From positions 186,001 through 250,000 of the forward strand of contig JAMXDE010000052.1 of assembly GCA_026770025.1 (NCBI GenBank): DNA of 64,000 bases, written 5' to 3'. The position numbers were made by a program, and so were the translations under genes. Of the stretch, positions 36,424-48,335 are shown one piece after another; the stretch's first letter is position 1; each line of letters begins with the position of its first letter. This DNA is from Craspedostauros australis (taxonomy: Eukaryota > Bacillariophyta > Bacillariophyceae > Mastogloiales > Achnanthaceae). The notes beneath the pieces were generated by a model that did not search any database, had not been told where the DNA came from, and saw only the letters and a list, made by a program, of their open reading frames with translations.

Positions 36424-37922
36424 GGTTGTATTGTTGTGTCAAGTTGGGTTGATTCGAAGGAAGTTGGAGTGAGGTGGATGGTGATTTGGTTTTATGAGAT
36501 GGAGTTGGCGGAATTCAGGAAGGTGCGGTTGGGACATCGTGTTGACTTCCGTGTTGATTTGTGGTCGTGTGGTTGTGTGGTGGCGTCATCGTGTTACCGT
36601 CAGCGCACACCATTACCACGTGTTTGCGTTCCCGTAATCGGTGAGTTACGCGAGGGAGAACAGACGGGAGAAGAAGATGTGCCGTTTTATCCGAAGGTCA
36701 CGGAGGAGTTCCATTGCGATTATCCGATTGTGCGTAATTCTCCGTGGATGTGTGCGATACTGTTGTGTTTCTGCGCGTGCAGTTGCAGAAGTACGCAGCC
36801 TGTGTGTCGTTGACAAACGACGATTGCGGCACTTCGCAACCAAGACGGAGCGGAGGAAGAAGCCGGAACGGAGCATAAGTGAGATGGTGTTGTGGTCATT
36901 CGGACAGATTAAGTCTGGTTTGGTGTGTTGAAGGAGATTGTTGTTCTGTGTGGAAAAGGGATGTTGTGGTATACGTGGCGTTGTATCAGATCGTGTCTGA
37001 ATGGTTATTTGTGCCGTTGAATGGAGGTGCTGTGTTCTGTTGTGTTCTGTGTTCTTCTTCGCACGGAACAGTATGGGACTTCGTGTTTTTTATCATTCTG
37101 TTCTTGAAACTTCGAATTCACACCCGTGAATGAAATACAGGTGCGGTAAATTAATAAATACATTCATTTGGTACCAGCATATGTCACACGATACTATCGA
37201 TACTGTCAGTACCACGTTCGGAGTTTTGGCTCGATTGTATTCTAGTCATGTATATATCTTGATTCGACTGCGTAGGCAATTCCTCCAGGATGATACTGTT
37301 GGTGTCGAAACATCACCAAACTGAGCCCACATCACCAACATCACTAACTCCAACGACGTGAAGGGTTGGATAGAGGATGCAAGTCGCACAACGGATCGTG
37401 GCAAATTGTAGAAAGAGCAGTACCGAGGGTGGTATCTCTGCGCAACTGGTATGTGACGGAGACAGGCACGAGGGGGAGCGTTCATCGGCGGCGGTAGTTG
37501 CTGAGTCCTTGAGGAGGCTCTATGCGAGGTTGCCATGCTCCATGGTCTGCCGTCCAGCCATCTGTTGTTGGTGCCAGTCATCAATCGCAAGTTCGCGGTT
37601 TCAACAAAACAGGACACAAACCAGTTCAGCACTGATACGAACCGCGACTTCCGTGGGCTGCCCCTCTTTTCTTGGATGAAAAAGCGCGGCACACGTCAAC
37701 CTCTCCAATGCACAAACCGCCGCCACCGCAGCGGCCGAAACGATGGGGCGTGATGGCATTCGCCTCTCTGGCTCGTCGTGTTTCTTACTACTATACGACC
37801 GACGCCATTTTTCCTTTCGATGACCGACAATCACAGTCACCTGGATCAACGCTGACCCTGACCAATTAGATGTAATACCACACAATCACCATTTAGGAAC
37901 AAATCACATCACAATACTCGAC
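36424..37922. other. End of copy B and spacer before ST7
   Basis: The first ~670 bp repeat copy A; the rest (about 37091-37922) is unique, with no gene recognised. The ST7 promoter is presumably in the last few hundred bases. Confidence 0.5.
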
Positions 37923-40900
37923 ATGGCCAAGGATCGTTCCTCCAGACGGATTGCGGATCCGTCCCTCGACGCTGGGAACAGCCGATTCCTGGGTGTTGCT
38001 TCGCACAGCGCTTCATTCCGCTCAGAAAGAGCGATCGATCACCCAGCACGGAGCGCATCATTCAATTCGACTTCCCACAGCAACTCAAATGCCCACTCTT
38101 TGGCATCGTCACATCCAGCACCAGAAACAACCGATGATCCCAGACACAGCATCTACGACGACGATGACCACGACGACGACAGTCATGATGGCCAAAGTCA
38201 CGCAGGAGCTGGCTTGGACCACGCTGGCATCGCTGCATTCGATAACGATGGCAATGAGGACGAACGATGGGATCACCTGCGGTTCAATGCATTCGTGGGA
38301 CGCGAAGATGAGCTGGAACGATTGAACTCGATCTACGGTCGCATATGTCGCAAACCATTGACGAAGCCCTCTCGTAATGACAGCAGCAACAAGGACGCAC
38401 AGGTCGTCCTCATCCACGGCTACTCCGGGACGGGCAAGTCGGCATTGGTGGATCGTTTCTTGCATAGATTGAATGATGGCGCAATAAAGTCACCATCGCC
38501 ATCGTCTCCGCCATCTCAAACTGCAACATCCGCAATTGCGCACTCTGTGCAGGACGATGCATCCGCGCCATCAAAAAAGCGGCGAGCTGACTCGCATCCA
38601 TGTCACTATGGAAAGGGAAAGTACGACCAATTCAATGCAGGTAGCAATCTTTCGGCTATCGTGGATGCGCTGTCACATTTCTTTCAGAACATCTTTGCAT
38701 CTGGCGACACCGAAGAATGTGAACGTATCCGGACATGGATAAACGGAAGGATGGATGCCACACGCCGCAGGCTTGCATGCCGCGCCATTCCTGGGCTCGC
38801 AGAATTGCTGAGGGAGAATGAAGGCAACCACGCAGACAAAGGTGGAAGCGTAACCGGTATCGTGACCTCATGCGGCGTGGGAGGCGGAAATTCGAGCGAG
38901 TTCTTTAGCAAAGACGATGCATCGATATCTGCGCATTCGAAAGGCTCGAGGAGCGCCATCGGCGCAGGTGTATTATCCAATGCTCGATCCAAAGCCAACG
39001 AATGGACCCAACTCGTGTACAGCTTCAAGATTATGCTGAAAGCTATCTGCACAGACGATCGCCCGCTCGTGCTCTGTCTGGATGGTGAGTGATTGAGTGA
39101 GAGGAATGAGACTATCCACGAGTATTCTGTGAGCGCAACGCGCGATGGGCCCAGACGATAGCACATCAATGTCGCAACTGTGACGGTATGCATTTCCATG
39201 AATTGCCCGTGCCAACCTGCCCACGTCGCACCGCTTGATCGTATCTCATTGCATTGCCGCTGCTTTATCTCGCACTACCAATACTGAACAAACCACACCC
39301 AAACACATCCAGATCTCCAATGGATCGACGAGCGATCTCTCAAGCTCATTACTGAAATCTTGATCGATCCTTCCATCCGCAACCTACTCATCATTGGATC
39401 ATACCGATCCAACGAAGTGCACAACGATCCTCGACATCAACTCACCACTGCCGTCTCACAGTGGAAAAACAACGGGAAGACCATCCACGACATTCCCCTC
39501 AATGATCTCACAGTGACCCAAACTTCGGAGCTGCTTGCATCGTCACTTCGGTTGGACACCATGAAAACAACGCCGCTCGCCAAGCTGCTCCATGACAAGA
39601 CCAAAGGCAACGTACTATACACGATGCAAGCGTTGGAGGGACTGCGCCGTCGCAAGGTCCTGACTCGCAACATCCACACAATGCAATGGGAATGGGATGA
39701 GCAGCGGGCAGCCGATGAGATCGACATGGCCGCCAACGTAGTCGATCTGATCACGGCAAAGCTGCACTCGCTTCCAGAGGATCTGCAGAAGTGTTTGCAA
39801 ATGGCCTCATTTCTGCGATCGACGTTCCGCCAGTCGTTGCTGGAGACGCTGATGGACAGAGAGATAGAAGAACAGCAGCAGCAGCAGCAGGCAGATGATG
39901 GCGGCACAAGACAGACTCTCTCGTTGACCCAGATGAGCGTAAGTGATGCATTAAATCTAGCGGTCAAGGAGGAGCTGCTCGAGAGGCTCAATACCAGCAC
40001 ACCGGCAACTCCAGCAACTACACAGCACATGACTGGCTCAGGCGCGACATTCCGCTTCGTTCACGACCGAATTCAGCAGGCGGCCTTCTCGTTGACTCCT
40101 CCAGGCGATGAGCTGAACTGCCTGAAGTACCGAGTCGGCAAACGCCTCATGGAGATCGCGTCTGATCCCATGCTGGGCGAGGACTGGATGTGGTTCGTGG
40201 CTGCGGATCACCTCGAGAATGTGTCATCCCTTTCGGTTTCTGACAGCATCACCCCAGCCGTTGATCTGATCATCGTCAACCTCAAGGCGGGACAGCTCGC
40301 AGTTGGCGTCGCCGCCTTTGTCCCAGCAGTGAAGTATTTGAAGCGAGCATTGTCGAATCTTGAGTCCAAGATCACGAATCCTTGGGAGATGCATTATGAG
40401 CTGTGCTTGGAGATCCATCATAGCCTCTCCGAAGCTGAGCTGACGCTCGGTAACTATGACAAAGGAGCGATGCTGTGCCAGACCATCATCGACAAGTGCG
40501 GCAACTCCGTTGAAGATACCATCCAAGTAAATTCGGCACTGGCGACTGCCCTTGGACGTTCGCAGAAGTTCAGCGAGGCCTTGAAACTGCATCATCGGTC
40601 ACTCCAATTGCTGGGAACCTTTCCCATGAGAAATCACCTATTCCTGGCGCTGAGAGACTTCAGCAAGCTCAAGAGGTACTTCGCGAAGCACACCGATGAG
40701 GACGTTCTGAATCTTCCTCAGCTGACGAATCCGAACATCCAGAAGACGATGGCGATTTTGCCGGATTTCATCAACTTTGCCTACCATCTGAATCGAAACG
40801 GCACGCTGCTCTTGGCTGTCTTTCGTCAGGCAAGGCTGATGCTGAAGCATGGCCTCTCCGCAGGCGGAGCATACGCCGTCTGCTGCAGTGGGACGATCTC

Positions 40901-42191
40901 GATGAACGTGTTCAAGAACGTTGAGCTCTCCGATCGGCTGTGTTCATTATCGAAAAAGCTGATGCAAGCCACACCCTCCAAAAGCGTTGAGTGCCAGCAT
41001 GCACTCACGCTGACAGCATTTAAGACCGCGTGGTCGGAGCCTTTGCATGTGTGCTTGAATGCTTATCAAGGTGGTCAAAGGGCTGGGATGGAGACGGGCG
41101 ATTTGTCTCATGCTTACCGATGCTGGGGCATATCCTTGATGCATGCTTTCGTGACGGGCATGCCTCTTCGGCACCTGCTAACCAGCGGAAAGACATACAT
41201 CGCACAAACCATGCACTACAAGCTCGTGTCATTGCATGATACCTACGTCATCATCCAGGATATGATCGAGAATCTCATGGGAACAACAAATCACAGCTCG
41301 GGAGGTGGCTCCAAGCAGCAGCAGCATTGGAAAGATACTTTCCAGGTGCCATCGCGGAAAGAAATGGACGCCACTGAAACTTCGCAATGGTGCATCTACT
41401 ACTGGACCCGCATCATGCTGTCCACCTACTTTGGTGAACTGGAGCTCGGCAAAGAATACATCAAGCCATTCTATGCCATCGCGAGCATCGATCACACCTT
41501 CAATAACGAGTCCATGAAGATATTCCACAGCTCGCTGATGATGTCCAGACTGGCCAAGTCAATGAAGGGCAACAAGTCGAAGCGCAGGAATTACTGCCGC
41601 CAATCGCAGAAGTATATCGACACGTTGAAGACCATCATTGAGCAGAAGGGCGGGAACAACGTGCATCGGTACATGATCATGCAGGCCGATCTGATGGCGG
41701 CGTCCCGCAAGGACCCGGAGCACGCCGTGAAGGCAGCGTACGACAAAGCGATCTCATTATCGGCCCGCTCCGGGCACGTCCATGACACGGCGCTGGCCAA
41801 CGAGTTGGCGGCGGAATACTTCATTTCCAAGCTTCCCGACGCGCCCGTTTCTGAAAGCGCCACGGCAAGCGGGCGCGGTCGGACCTCATCGTTCGACCGA
41901 GACAGCATGCTGGAAGACGATTCCGACTCGTACTGGCCGCGGCAATATTTGGCGAACGCCCTGTCGCTGTATCACGAATGGGGCGCGAACGTGAAGGTTG
42001 ACAGCATGTTGAAGAAGCATTCCGCATACCTGGACCGGAGCATGCTGACGGTGGACGCTCCCGACATGGCAGATTCAGCGCACTCGAATGGACGCAGAAA
42101 GCGCAAGGGTGCCAAGCACACCGCAGCGACCCGAATGTGTCTGACAACGGCGCACAAGGTTCTGGCGGAGGTTGATTTTGATGCGCTGTAG
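37923..42191 (+). CDS. ST7: STAND/AAA_16 ATPase-TPR protein, two exons
   Basis: Exons 37923-39084 and 39313-42191 give 1346 aa; the intron is 228 nt, phase 1, GTGAGT...CAG. Walker B is LVLCLD-DLQWIDER, with Cys where the others have Tyr. Exon 1 carries a longer acidic leader (HSIYDDDDHDDDSHD), AFVGREDELERL, Walker A GYSGTGKSAL near residue 166 and CHYGKGKYDQFNAGSNLS. Exon 2 carries LLIIGSYRSNEV, a CAG-repeat Gln run (EEQQQQQQ), FVHDRIQQAAFSLTP, helical repeats, ALANELAAEYFIS and YHEWGANVKVDSM. Exon 1 groups with ST5/ST6; the second half of exon 2 is the most diverged of the spliced members. GC-rich codon use rises near the 3' end. This is the last member of the array in the window. Confidence 0.9.
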
Positions 42192-42530
42192 GTGCAAGCG
42201 CTGCAGGACTCGAGCCGGGGAAGGTTCGGTATGGTAGGCTCTGAGGGTTCAGATGCCTGCGTCAATCACGCACTCTAGATTAATGTCCGTATGATACATA
42301 GACTATTCTGTGACATTTTGTGACCAGTCACGATTAACTCATGATTCAGAGAGATGTGAAACGTCACAAAATGAATCCGCCGACACAACCGCCGAAGCCA
42401 CATGACACCAACCAACATGTAAGATCGCAACCCAACATCATCAACCAACCGACCATCTTCCTCTTCCATCTCGATCTGCCATAGCTTTTGCAATACGGCT
42501 AGGAACGAAGCCATAGTGACACATAGAAAT
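42192..42530. other. Gap between ST7 and the DUF1499 gene
   Basis: No separate gene was accepted. An antisense frame with a hydrophobic stretch covers this gap and the start of the next gene; see rejected items. Confidence 0.5.
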
Positions 42531-43340
42531 ATGAATGCGATGATTCCCACGGTTGCAAGGACGATGTCGCCACCAATGAAGCTCCGACTGATGCTGCTGG
42601 TGTGGCAGCTTTGCTGCGTCGCGGTGCTTGGCTGGAGCCAAGGCCATGACCCCGGCGCTCGGCGTGCCAAGACGGCAAGTTCCGATGATGCGACCGGCCA
42701 CACACCAACGCCGATCGTCACGTCACGCCGACAGGCCATGTTCGTTGGCCTCGCATGGACGAGCCTCGTGCCGATGGTTCACGCCGACGACGCCAAACCC
42801 CTGCCGACGGCCGCCGGACGACGCGGATGCAAGACCATGACGGATCCATCGCGCACCGTCGTGACGTGCACGGGCGAACTCGTGGCTAACAATGCCGACG
42901 GACGATTGTCGTCGATCGCGGCGACGCAGAACGGCGTCTCGACGTCGGCCGTCAAGAATCCGTCGCGATTCTCGCCGCCGTGGACCTACCTGACCGAGAC
43001 GAACGATGCGCGCGTGGCGTGGCAGTCGTTGGCCAACGCCGTCATGAAGGCCGATCCCAACATGCAGATCGTGGAGTTGACGGATCGGTATTTGCATGCG
43101 ACCGTGCCGACGATGTCACCGCCCGGTCTGTCGGGCGAGTTGGACGATCTGGAGTTCCTGCTGCGGCCCGATGATAACGTCGTGTTGTACCGCAGCGCGA
43201 GCAGGACGGCCGTCTTCGTGTATCCGCTGACGCAGCCGGTCAGCGATTCCAACTCGAACTTGAAGCGCCTGCAGAAGATCCGCTCCATCTTGGGTTGGGA
43301 GGAGCTGGGTTATGCCCAGCAAGGTTCCAAGAGGCTGTAG
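42531..43340 (+). CDS. DUF1499-family protein, possibly plastid/thylakoid-lumen targeted
   Basis: 269 aa from the first ATG (42531); a second ATG at 42576 would begin directly with the hydrophobic segment [20 protein letters not shown]. The mature part has a DUF1499 pattern: a cysteine near the start, [21 protein letters not shown], then [19 protein letters not shown], corresponding to the family's 'DDxEF ... RSASR ... N..R...lR' core. Upstream are two targeting-like segments. The first is a signal peptide, possibly followed by an aromatic residue at the cleavage site as diatom plastid presequences require. The second is [21 protein letters not shown], a twin-arginine type signal. Import into the thylakoid lumen is inferred from that. 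The biochemical role of DUF1499 proteins is not established. Confidence 0.8.
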   Translation: MNAMIPTVARTMSPPMKLRLMLLVWQLCCVAVLGWSQGHDPGARRAKTASSDDATGHTPTPIVTSRRQAMFVGLAWTSLVPMVHADDAKPLPTAAGRRGCKTMTDPSRTVVTCTGELVANNADGRLSSIAATQNGVSTSAVKNPSRFSPPWTYLTETNDARVAWQSLANAVMKADPNMQIVELTDRYLHATVPTMSPPGLSGELDDLEFLLRPDDNVVLYRSASRTAVFVYPLTQPVSDSNSNLKRLQKIRSILGWEELGYAQQGSKRL

Positions 43341-43991
43341 CATTGCATTGCATTGTATCGTATTGCGGCATGCTCTATGGAAGAGTAGGTTTTAGAGTGG
43401 ATAACCCGAATAGCTATATGATTCTCGAAAAAGAGAGGAAGAGGACTCGCGTGGTGCGCCCTTTGACTGCCGTTCCTGTTAGCATTAGAGACGGAAGCGA
43501 AGTTGCAGTTTGGCGCATTTCGCGTCGTTTTTGGAACAACACGATGACAAGCGAACCCTTCCACGTGGAACCAAATCCGGGCTTTGAGCGGAATGAGAAC
43601 CGCGGAGGCTTTTGCATGCGTTGTTTGGCAATCTGCAACCCAACAAAGACACATCAACATTCCAAACACTTTCAAGAGTTGAGGATCACAAAGTCGAAGG
43701 TCCAAGTACCTATGACTATGTTGGAGTAAGGAGTTTGGAAGGAAGCTCCAAACACCAATCGTAACCATTGCAGCCATCACAACCATCACAACCATCATCA
43801 TAAAGATCGCTGCAGTCGAAACATCGTTCCGATCTCTCGTGGCTGTGAGCATCGTGACGATCCTCTTCTTTGCGCTGCTGCAATCATGCCATTCCACTCG
43901 CATCCGTGCTACTAGCACTAGCACTAGCACTCGTAATAGTGTTAGTGCAGCTGGAAGCAACGCGACGAGCAGCAGCGGAGAAGTCCACGCC
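43341..43991. other. Gap before the methyltransferase, with an open hydrophobic frame
   Basis: From about 43716 the methyltransferase frame is open but without ATG, and it encodes a strongly hydrophobic stretch (VAVSIVTILFFALLQ). This may be an N-terminal anchor supplied by an unrecognised upstream exon, or it may be chance from the ATC/ACC-rich repeat near 43770-43800. A short Ser/Thr microsatellite lies near 43905-43935. Confidence 0.45.
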
Positions 43992-45218
43992 ATGAAGGAT
44001 GAAGCAGAGCCGGGCAGAGAGTCCATCGACGCTGTCCCCTTCATTTCGATCCTCCCCAACGACCGTCCACCGCAGGCTCTGATCTACGCTGCTTTGGAGC
44101 AGTACCGTGCCGAAGCCGACAACATCCTGAAAGGACTTGGCAAGACGATCGAGATCGTGCGACGCCACGAACCCAAGACCTCCACCTACAGCTACGCGGA
44201 TGCCATACAAACGAAGATCAATAGGCTTGCCGCATGCTTTGATCATGATGAGGCGGTGCTGCACAATTTGACCATCACTGTGCCGATGCAACATGACGCA
44301 ATGATCACGTTGGCGTTGCCCACCGAAAGTGATCATGACAATGATGACAATGAGGATGCCGATGACGACGATTACGCCTTTGTCGGTCCATCCACGGTGT
44401 TTTCAAAGAAAGCAACATCGAACAACGGTGGCGACAACCACGCCTACGACTCCATCACGCAACTCGTCGCACACATCGCGCGTGATTGGTCCAGCATCGG
44501 CGAACCGATTCGTGAGAACCTGTATGGATGGTGCCGCGAACAGCTGCAGACGCACGGCGTCATCGCCGCGCCCGTCCTCGTGCCGGGTGCGGGACTGGGT
44601 CGATTGGCAGTGGAGCTGCTGCAGTGCGGTGCGCCCGTCGAAGCCAACGAGCTGTCCATCGTCATGGCCTCCGCGAGCTACACCATTCTGAATCAGCACA
44701 TCGCGCACGGCACGATCCATCCCTACGTCATGGATTACTTTCGCAACGAGGTCGATGCGCAGCGGCGGTACGACGTGGTCACCTTTCCCGATATATTCCC
44801 CAACAGCACGGCAGGCTTATCGTACACCATCGGAGATTTTGTCAGTTCGTACTATTCCATGACGCGCGCGCGGTCGTACGGTGCCGTCGTGACGTGCTTC
44901 TTTTTGGATACGGCAACGAACGTCTTGGAATATCTCGACGTCATCCATCGTCTCCTCGTCGACGGCGGCGTGTGGATCAACGTCGGTCCTGTGCAGTGGC
45001 ATCAGTACGCCACCGTGACGCCATCCGTGGATGAGCTCAAGCATCTCATACAACATACCTTCGGCTTTCGGATCGTGCACTTCAGCGTTGATAGCGATCC
45101 CATATCCTATCGTGACATGGATCTTCATGAACCTTCGCCACAGCAAGGAGATTCCTTCACTCGAACGACCAACTACGAAGGTTATCGGCCGCTGCGGTTT
45201 GTTGCCATTCGCGAATGA
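43992..45218 (+). CDS. N2227-family (carnosine N-methyltransferase-like) SAM methyltransferase
   Basis: 408 aa from the first in-frame ATG. The C-terminal ~260 residues show the N2227 family pattern: W-S-x-I-G-E-x-I-R-E-N-L-Y lead-in, SAM-binding glycine loop VLVPGAGLGRLAVELLQCG, acidic strand end VEANELSIVM, YVMDYFRNE, a core with FVSSYYSM, and LLVDGGVWINVGPVQWH. The closing NYEGYRPLRFVAIRE is also typical. Members methylate small histidine peptides such as carnosine in animals and yeast; the substrate in algae is not known to me. The Asp-rich stretch near residue 115 (DNDDNEDADDDDYAF) is an insertion. The start is uncertain because the frame is open upstream (see the preceding gap). The gene converges on the next one with 110 bp between stop codons. 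Confidence 0.85.
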   Translation: MKDEAEPGRESIDAVPFISILPNDRPPQALIYAALEQYRAEADNILKGLGKTIEIVRRHEPKTSTYSYADAIQTKINRLAACFDHDEAVLHNLTITVPMQHDAMITLALPTESDHDNDDNEDADDDDYAFVGPSTVFSKKATSNNGGDNHAYDSITQLVAHIARDWSSIGEPIRENLYGWCREQLQTHGVIAAPVLVPGAGLGRLAVELLQCGAPVEANELSIVMASASYTILNQHIAHGTIHPYVMDYFRNEVDAQRRYDVVTFPDIFPNSTAGLSYTIGDFVSSYYSMTRARSYGAVVTCFFLDTATNVLEYLDVIHRLLVDGGVWINVGPVQWHQYATVTPSVDELKHLIQHTFGFRIVHFSVDSDPISYRDMDLHEPSPQQGDSFTRTTNYEGYRPLRFVAIRE

Positions 45219-45328
45219 ATGGCATGATGTGGCCCTGGCTAATCCTCTACTATTGTACCAGTAGTGTCTAAAACCGTAAGAAACTCAGTCTTTCTATCTT
45301 TCGAACTTGCAATCATCCAGCCGCCGCT

Positions 45329-47436
45329 TCATGCGACGCTGCGGAATGCTGCTCCCCCATTTTGTTTGACGCATGGCCCTGCCTTTTCTGACGCGAGCTG
45401 TTCGCACTTCAAAAACACGATCTCATCGTCGTCATCATCATTGTCATCATCATTTCCGTTATCGTGGTTTTGCTTGTCGTGCCCCTCAGCCTTGCGTGCT
45501 TCGGCAGCTTGCAGGTAGATTCGGGGCACGCCACCTTGCTGCTCGGATAGCTTAAATAGCGCGCTGTTCAATTTCTCGCTTTCTTGCCGCACGCGATCCA
45601 TTAAGACGGACAATGTGGATTGCCTCGCCAGATCCTTGGACAGATCTTCAAAGTACGCACGCGGCAATTGGCAGTACCATTTCGCACTCTTCGCTTCGAC
45701 TTGCAGCAATTGCGTCAGAGCTTCTTTTGCGGAGGCATCCCAAAGCTGTTCCAAATGCGCGACGCAGGCATTGTCCTTGAGGATCCATGATTCGGTGAAC
45801 ATCGCACGATAATCCTGCATCGTCGAGATGCTCTGCAACTTCGTCTTGGCCGCCTCGGCCTGTTTCGCGGCATTGTCGGCACGAAATCGTTCGCTCTCCA
45901 GGCGTGCCATGTCCATCTTGCGCGCCTCTTGCAACTCTTCGCGTTGTGTGACGATCCACATCATGACTTGATCTGACGAGACGGGGTCTGTCGAGATGTC
46001 GTTGGTGAAGTGACGTATGCCGACAAGCATCTCGGACTTGTCGTCAAATCCCATCTGTTGCAGCTCTTGCAATATTTTAATTTCCATTGGATTCTGAGGT
46101 GCATCGTCCGAGTCTCCATTTGCTGCATCAGTAGCGGTGGTGTTTTCAGCAGTGTTAGCTGTGGTGTCGGCTGCAGTAGCGTTTTCAGTGGGAGTGTCTG
46201 TTGTTGCAGTTGCTGCCGGTGCTTGTTCTTCATCTTTTTCTTCTTCTGCTGGTGTCGTCAAACTTGCGGATACTTTTGCTGCTGCTTCTGCCAATCCTGC
46301 TGTCCTTGATCCTGTTGCCGCCGGCGCGGATGTTGCATGCGCTGCGTTCGGAGTTGCATTCCATGGCTGCACTGGGATCTGCGGTACATTACACATGATC
46401 CTTCGTCGTGCTGCATTGCCTGCGTGCGCATATCCGGCCATGGCGGATGCCGGCCGCTTTTTCGAATCCGGTTGCGTATATCCTGCCGTTCTCGCTATGG
46501 GTGGCGTGTAGGGTGGCACGGGGAGGAAGGGTTGACCGGCGGATTGGAAGTTGTACGCATATGGCGGGGCCTGCATTAGCGCATATGCTTGGGCTGCGAG
46601 TGATGGATTGCTGTGATAGGGCGAACTCGCGTGGGGATTTTGATTGTACGTTGGCAAGGATGCAATGGCGTTGCGTGATGCAGCAAGCAAGTCCGGTGAA
46701 TTGAGCGGTTGATTTGCGGGCATGAATGCCGCGTTGCCCGATTGCGGTGTCACGCGTTGAGGCGTCAGTCGTTTGAGCGTGTTCATCAGGTTCGTGTTGA
46801 TGTTCTGTCGAGCAGCGTCAGCGTAAAAGGCGACTTCGAGCTCGGCTACCCGCTGTGCTTTCTTCGTGTACGAGGTTGATTTCCGTATCTGGACGTTCTG
46901 GACGCCAACGCAGAGTGCTTCCAGTCGAGCATGCACGTCTTTTATCTGCTTCACTTTTTGTAGAGTATAGTATAATATGGTACAATGCGGATGCAGGGGT
47001 GATCATTGGATATCATTGGTTATCATTGGTTGCGTTCGGGAAGACCAATTGAAATGGGCAGCAATGCAAGGGTGAGAGGATGTTCGACCAGCCCAAATCG
47101 AGCAGGAGTGCATGGCGTACGATCTGGTTGATGGAATTGTTCCACTCTCATTTCGATCGAACGCATTCCGAGTGCTGGCATCTCCTCATGGACCATCGGC
47201 TGATCTGATTGTGTATTGCATCACATCATGCAATATCATGGATTATATTATATTATAGAATATAACATGAAAATAGCATGCAACGACACCATAAGACACT
47301 CACCAGTCAAGACTGCGCATCCATGTTTCTGCAAGTAAGGCCCAGTGACTTCTCCAGGATACAGACTCGCGATCCAATCGGCTGCCTCCACCGGCAATCT
47401 GTTGCCCTGCGCAGCGGCGGTTCCGGGCGTGCGCAT
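45329..47436 (-). CDS. UBA-like/coiled-coil protein, two exons
   Basis: The large minus-strand frame (45329-46953) has no ATG before an upstream stop. A short exon at 47304-47436 starts with ATG (MRTPGTAAAQGNRL), stays open and ends at a GTGAGT donor in phase 1. It joins in frame to an AG at 46954-46955, giving 585 aa; a second in-phase AG a few codons later is equally possible. After a Pro/Ala-rich middle comes EIKILQELQQMGFDD near residue 335, resembling the UBA helix-1/Met-Gly-Phe loop. A charged coiled coil follows (REELQEARKMDMARLESERF) and the tail ends with an Asp-rich run. Ubiquitin binding is inferred from the Met-Gly-Phe loop only. Product and pathway are unknown. Confidence 0.65.
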
Positions 47437-48335
47437 GGTGTTGCTGGATCCCTCTTTCTATAATACGAGTAATGTGCAGGTGGACCCCGTACGTACGAGC
47501 CAAGAGCGCGGCAGAGTCGATGATATGGAGAGGAGAGTAGAACCCGATGGGAGAATAGAGTAGAATAGATGGGAAGAATGATGCATTTGGTCAAGGGCCG
47601 CGGAGACTGTTCGTGTTCGGGCCTTGTCGTAGCACGTTTCTTGATGTCGTTGCAGTTGTTGCAGCTGTTATCGTTGTTTGTTTTCTCGCGTTGTTTCCGG
47701 AGGTTTGATTCCTTCGACCGTCGTGTTCGATTGAAACCATATCCTGAACATTGAGTCCCATGTGACGTCTCGTCACACATCAACGTGACAAGGGATTCGT
47801 GAATCAAGCAATCGCTGAGCTGCAGCAATTCAAAGACACCGCGTTCATCAATAACACCCACTGTGAATGCAATACGCCGGTCAATGATGGAAGGAACAAG
47901 AGAGATTGAGGCGTATAGTACAATATGGTATGTAAGTTGTTTTGACAAGCTGTGTTCATACTATATCTTGCTACACCATGGTGCTGCCTGGTACCGCCCG
48001 ATTTCTCGTGCAATACCTCCAAACCAAATGAAATCTGGAACGATCGATGTCTCAAGTTGCTGTTTCTTGGCGTCACCCTGCGTGCGAATGTTGTCGTATT
48101 GGGAAAGGGAAGGAAGACCAACATGCACATGGTGCGCGCTTCAACTTGATCCATGTTCAGGCTGCATTATGCCAATCACGAACGATGGCATCAATTTTGC
48201 AACCGTCATTCTGAATCGATCGCTTCAATCATATTCACAGAGGCTTTGTTTTTGCAACGATGACACGCCTGATGGCAACCGCTTGTCACTTGGTATGTCT
48301 GTTTCTGTTCGCGTGTGCAATCTAGATCCGCCACG
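47437..48335. other. Gap: 5' flank of UBA-like gene and 3' UTR region of the DsbA/FrnE gene
   Basis: There is no accepted gene. If the upstream minus-strand gene is a selenoprotein, its SECIS hairpin should lie here, on the minus strand below 48336. I looked for the ATGA...AA...GA core by eye and found no convincing fold. Confidence 0.5.

Larger units (their letters stand above)
29507..37090. repeat. Tandem segmental duplication, copy B
   Basis: Direct repeat of 21373-28890. It contains ST6 and the second unnamed-family gene in the same order and orientation. Flanking and downstream non-coding DNA is nearly identical to copy A, while ST exon 2 and the 3' end of exon 1 differ noticeably more. 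The intron is 65 nt longer than in copy A. Confidence 0.95.

Noticed and set aside
42275-42739. Minus-strand frame with a hydrophobic stretch overlapping the DUF1499 start
   Set aside because: It is antisense to the 5' end of a gene with clear homology, and no known family pattern was seen; the hydrophobicity is likely a by-product of composition.
48000-48335. SECIS element for the candidate DsbA/FrnE selenoprotein
   Set aside because: Several ATGA/GTGA strings were examined on the minus strand, but none had a credible ~12 bp helix with AA loop and matching GA; a computational search is needed.
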